Assembly (NCBI GenBank): GCA_910589135.1
Contig: CAJUSL010000016.1
Coordinates: forward strand, 1 to 26,930
Source of the DNA: an uncultured Eggerthellaceae bacterium
GTDB taxonomy: Bacteria > Actinomycetota > Coriobacteriia > Coriobacteriales > Eggerthellaceae
Length of the DNA stretch: 26,930 nt
Direction: 5' to 3'
This document shows, piece after piece, positions 24,844-26,930 of the stretch. The notes beneath the pieces are model-generated. The model worked only from the letters and a program-made list of their open reading frames with translations. It was not told the DNA's origin and ran no database searches. Each line of letters begins with the position of its first letter. Positions within the stretch are counted from its first letter, which is position 1. The position numbers were made by a program, and so were the translations under genes.

Positions 24844-25026
24844 ATGAGCGATCTCTACAAGGACATCCAAGCAACCCCGCCGACGAAGAAGACGCGCATG
24901 GTATGGAAGTGCACCGTGTGCGGCCATATCGAGCGCGGCTACCCGGACGGCCTTCCGAAGGATTACCGCTGCCCCATCTGCAACGCCAAGGCCAAGAAGT
25001 TCGTGCGCGTGGAAATCGAGGAGTAG
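24844..25026 (+). CDS. Small rubredoxin-like (rubrerythrin-tail-like) protein
   Basis: 60 aa. CTVCGH and CPICNA give a four-Cys iron or zinc site spaced like the C-terminal rubredoxin domain of rubrerythrin (KCTVCGHIERG...PKDYRCPICNA), not like the classic rubredoxin upstream. No four-helix di-iron domain is attached. The first 20 residues are polar. AGGGGGCG precedes the ATG. Together the two genes probably form an operon that moves electrons to peroxide- or oxygen-reducing partners encoded elsewhere. Confidence 0.85.
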   Translation: MSDLYKDIQATPPTKKTRMVWKCTVCGHIERGYPDGLPKDYRCPICNAKAKKFVRVEIEE

Positions 25027-25032
25027 CCCGGC

Positions 25033-25728
25033 CTACACGAGGCCCGACGCCGCGCCCACGGCGGCGAACCACACGGGGGGCACGATCAGCGACGGCAGCA
25101 GGTTCATGACCGGGATTTCCTTCACCTTGAGGATTCCCAAACCCGATGCCAGGATGAGAAAGCCCCCCACCACCGTGATTTCGGCCATGAGGTCGGCCGT
25201 CAGAAGGGGCGCAAGCTGCGAGGCCAGAAGGTAGATGGCCCCCTGCCAGCAGAAGAGGACGGCCGCCGCCAGCGCGATGCCGAAACCGAACGACGAGGCA
25301 AGCACCATGGAAGTGACCAGGTCGAGCATCGCGTTGGTGAACAGATAGGTCTCGTCACCGTGCAAGGCGCTGTTCATGGGGCCCAGGATGGACAGCGTCC
25401 CGAAGCAGAACAGCATGATCGCCGTGGACAGGCCCTGCGCCAGGTTTCCGCCGTCCTTCGACCGCTTGGACACGAACCGGTCGAAGCGTCCGGCGATGTC
25501 GAGCCACGTGCCGACCACGCCCCCGATCGCGAGGCTGGCGATGAACAGCACCGGGTACACGCTGTCGGCCATCCCCACGACGATGGCGTTGATGCCGATG
25601 CCGACCGCAGCAAGGCCCATGGCCATGAAGAGGATATCCTGGTACTTCTCCCCCAGGCCCCGCTTGGCCAGGCTTCCCACACCCGAGCCCACGACGATGG
25701 CTATGGTGTTCGCGATGGTGCCGATCAA
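25033..25728 (-). CDS. DUF554-family membrane protein
   Basis: 231 aa, with six or seven hydrophobic segments. The start IGTIANTIAIVVGSGVGSLAKRGL, with LGPMNSALHGDETYLFTNAMLDLVTSMVLASSFG in the middle and LPSLIVPP near the end, matches DUF554 (YdfK-type) proteins. I chose TTG 25728 because GGGGAGGG lies about seven bases upstream and the protein then begins like the family; an upstream ATG (25773) gives a poor N-terminus. Function unknown, possibly transport. It ends 6 bases from the convergent rubredoxin-like gene. Confidence 0.85.
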   Translation of the reverse strand: MIGTIANTIAIVVGSGVGSLAKRGLGEKYQDILFMAMGLAAVGIGINAIVVGMADSVYPVLFIASLAIGGVVGTWLDIAGRFDRFVSKRSKDGGNLAQGLSTAIMLFCFGTLSILGPMNSALHGDETYLFTNAMLDLVTSMVLASSFGFGIALAAAVLFCWQGAIYLLASQLAPLLTADLMAEITVVGGFLILASGLGILKVKEIPVMNLLPSLIVPPVWFAAVGAASGLV

Positions 25729-25813
25729 AAGCGCTTCCCTCCCCGCGCCCGCAACGGACGCCCACGGATGCATGTCTGGCGCCGATGCGCTGCGTCTCAG
25801 ACCCCTTCCATAA

Positions 25814-26451
25814 ACGCCTATTGTAGCGCGACGCCGTCCGCTGCGCGCACAAGCCGCATATGGCGCGACAGCCATCATCGCGAACGACCTGGGCGCGAAC
25901 CTGGTCGACACGAACCTCACCCAAACGAGCGGCTGCATCGTCGCCGAGATCGCGAACGGCTGCATCTGCTACCAGATGGACAACCTGGTGGACCAGCTGC
26001 GACGCCTGCGCGACAAGAGCGGCGCCGCGTTCGTCATGAGCGACATCCCCGGCTGCGGGGTGGGCGCGCTCGACCACGTGTACCACCCTCTCGCGAAGGA
26101 CCACGCCGACGAGTTCCGGCTTGCGCCGTTCACGGTCATCGTCGACCCCGAGCGCCTGCGCATGATCATGCCCGAGAAGGCCGACGAGTGGGTGCGCATC
26201 GCCCCCGACGCCGGCGGCTTCTCCGTGCTGGACGTGACGGGCGGCTATACGATTGCGAGGTGAACCACGTGCTGGACATGCCCATCCAGCTGGAAGGGGC
26301 CGACGGCAACCTTCGCGACGCGACAGTCGACGACCTGCTCGACGGCCCCCTTCCCGACCGCGCCATCCGCACGCATCCGGTGTGCTACAGCTGCGCGGCC
26401 GGGTCGGGTTCAAGCTGTGGCGGAAGCCTGGTCCACGGCCTGGAGGCGTGA
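25814..26451 (+). pseudogene. Remnant of a COG0523/CobW-like GTPase
   Basis: From an open frame after the TAA at 25811 one reads ATAIIANDLGANLVD..., then EIANGCICY (family: GCICC metal-binding motif, here CICY), then MSDIPGCGVG and FTVIVDPERL, the order of COG0523 proteins after the P-loop. The GxxGxGKT P-loop is missing and no start with an SD is visible, so the 5' end is lost. The frame ends at TGA 26261-26263, while an overlapping frame continues from about 26245 with YDCEVNHVLDMPI... to TGA 26449-26451, which suggests a frameshift. That tail has a Cys-rich end (CYSCAAGSGSSCGG). Whether both halves come from one gene is inferred. Confidence 0.45.
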
Positions 26452-26472
26452 CGAAGGCGGTGCGGCGAGGGG

Positions 26473-26763
26473 CTACTTGCCAACCTTGCCGTCGCCGTCG
26501 AGGTCCTTGTTGGTGACGGCCTCGGCGACGTTCTTCAGCGTCTCGCCCAGGTCGCTGCCTTTCTCCTTGGCCGCATCAACGACCTGGCCGCCCTTTTCCT
26601 TGGCGGCATCGAACGCCTGGCCGCCTTTCTCCTTCGCCTCGGCGGCGGCGCCTGCCAGTGCGTCCTTCGCCTTGTCCAAAAACGGCTTCGCGCTCTCGCC
26701 TGCGTGCTCGACTGCTTCCTTCGCGTCGGTCGTGGCGTTCTTCAGAGAGTCCTTGATGTCCAT
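26473..26763 (-). CDS. Small helical-repeat (LEA/apolipoprotein-like) protein with EF-hand-like tail
   Basis: 96 aa from ATG 26763, with AAAGGAG eight bases upstream. The middle is a near-repeat of about 11 residues, AKEKGGQAFDA / AKEKGGQVVDA / AKEKGSDLGET, preceded by looser copies; this is an amphipathic-helix pattern of late-embryogenesis-abundant and CsbD-like stress proteins. The end, NKDLDGDGKVGK, is a DxDxDG-type calcium loop like those of dockerins. No signal peptide or membrane segment. Possibly a cytoplasmic stress protein; function not established. Confidence 0.7.
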   Translation of the reverse strand: MDIKDSLKNATTDAKEAVEHAGESAKPFLDKAKDALAGAAAEAKEKGGQAFDAAKEKGGQVVDAAKEKGSDLGETLKNVAEAVTNKDLDGDGKVGK

Positions 26764-26930
26764 CACGAGCTCCTTTCGTGCGGCCCATGTGCCGAGGCGG
26801 CCTGGGCTTCCGGTCAGTGCACCCATACTAAAGTCGCACCCCAGACGCCCGAACCCGCACCCCTCGCTTTTGAATCAACCGTAACTGCGCGATAACCCCG
26901 ACGTCATCATCGGCGCATGCAAGCGCCCCG

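Overview
The window looks like chromosomal DNA from a high-GC anaerobic actinobacterium, most likely Coriobacteriia (an Eggerthella/Slackia/Gordonibacter-type gut organism). This rests on the GC-rich coding style, the tandem rubredoxins, the SPASM radical-SAM enzyme and the style of the envelope genes. No rRNA, tRNA or CRISPR array is visible, so the assignment is an inference.

Layout. (1) 1-1561, minus: a secreted protein with a transglutaminase-like core, cut by the left edge. (2) 1805-5898, plus: a two-gene envelope operon encoding a YidC/Oxa1-like insertase fused to a CDP-glycerol glycerophosphotransferase, and an LtaS/sulfatase-fold membrane protein. (3) 5921-8751, minus and convergent on it: a LicB-like transporter and a three-domain winged-helix/LicC/LicA protein. 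Together (2) and (3) read as a machine that makes a glycerol-phosphate-type polymer and decorates it with phosphocholine. (4) About 8.8-15.9 kb: a distinctly AT-richer island. It holds an intact minus-strand operon (OLD-like ATPase/TOPRIM, second ATPase with a TOPRIM-like tail, D12-class adenine methyltransferase), flanked by decayed genes: a ParB-like gene broken by stops and frameshifts on the left, and frameshifted unknown genes on the right. It resembles a phage-defence island, but no integrase or transposase is visible. (5) 16.06-19.8 kb: an XRE regulator with a hairpin over its Shine-Dalgarno site, a radical-SAM/SPASM maturase divergent from a previously unlisted 26-codon peptide gene (candidate RiPP precursor), a DUF2975 membrane protein and a tandem-HTH regulator ending at a clear terminator. 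(6) 19.8-26.9 kb: mostly housekeeping genes, namely CCA-adding enzyme, EamA transporter (apparently leaderless), YlmD/PgeF-type laccase-domain protein, ATP-grasp protein, two small rubredoxin-type proteins, DUF554 membrane protein, a remnant of a COG0523 GTPase, and a small helical-repeat protein with an EF-hand-like tail.

The most unusual items are the YidC-glycerophosphotransferase fusion with its neighbouring choline-phosphate genes, the 26-aa peptide beside a SPASM enzyme, and the ATPase/ATPase/methyltransferase operon inside the decaying AT-rich island.
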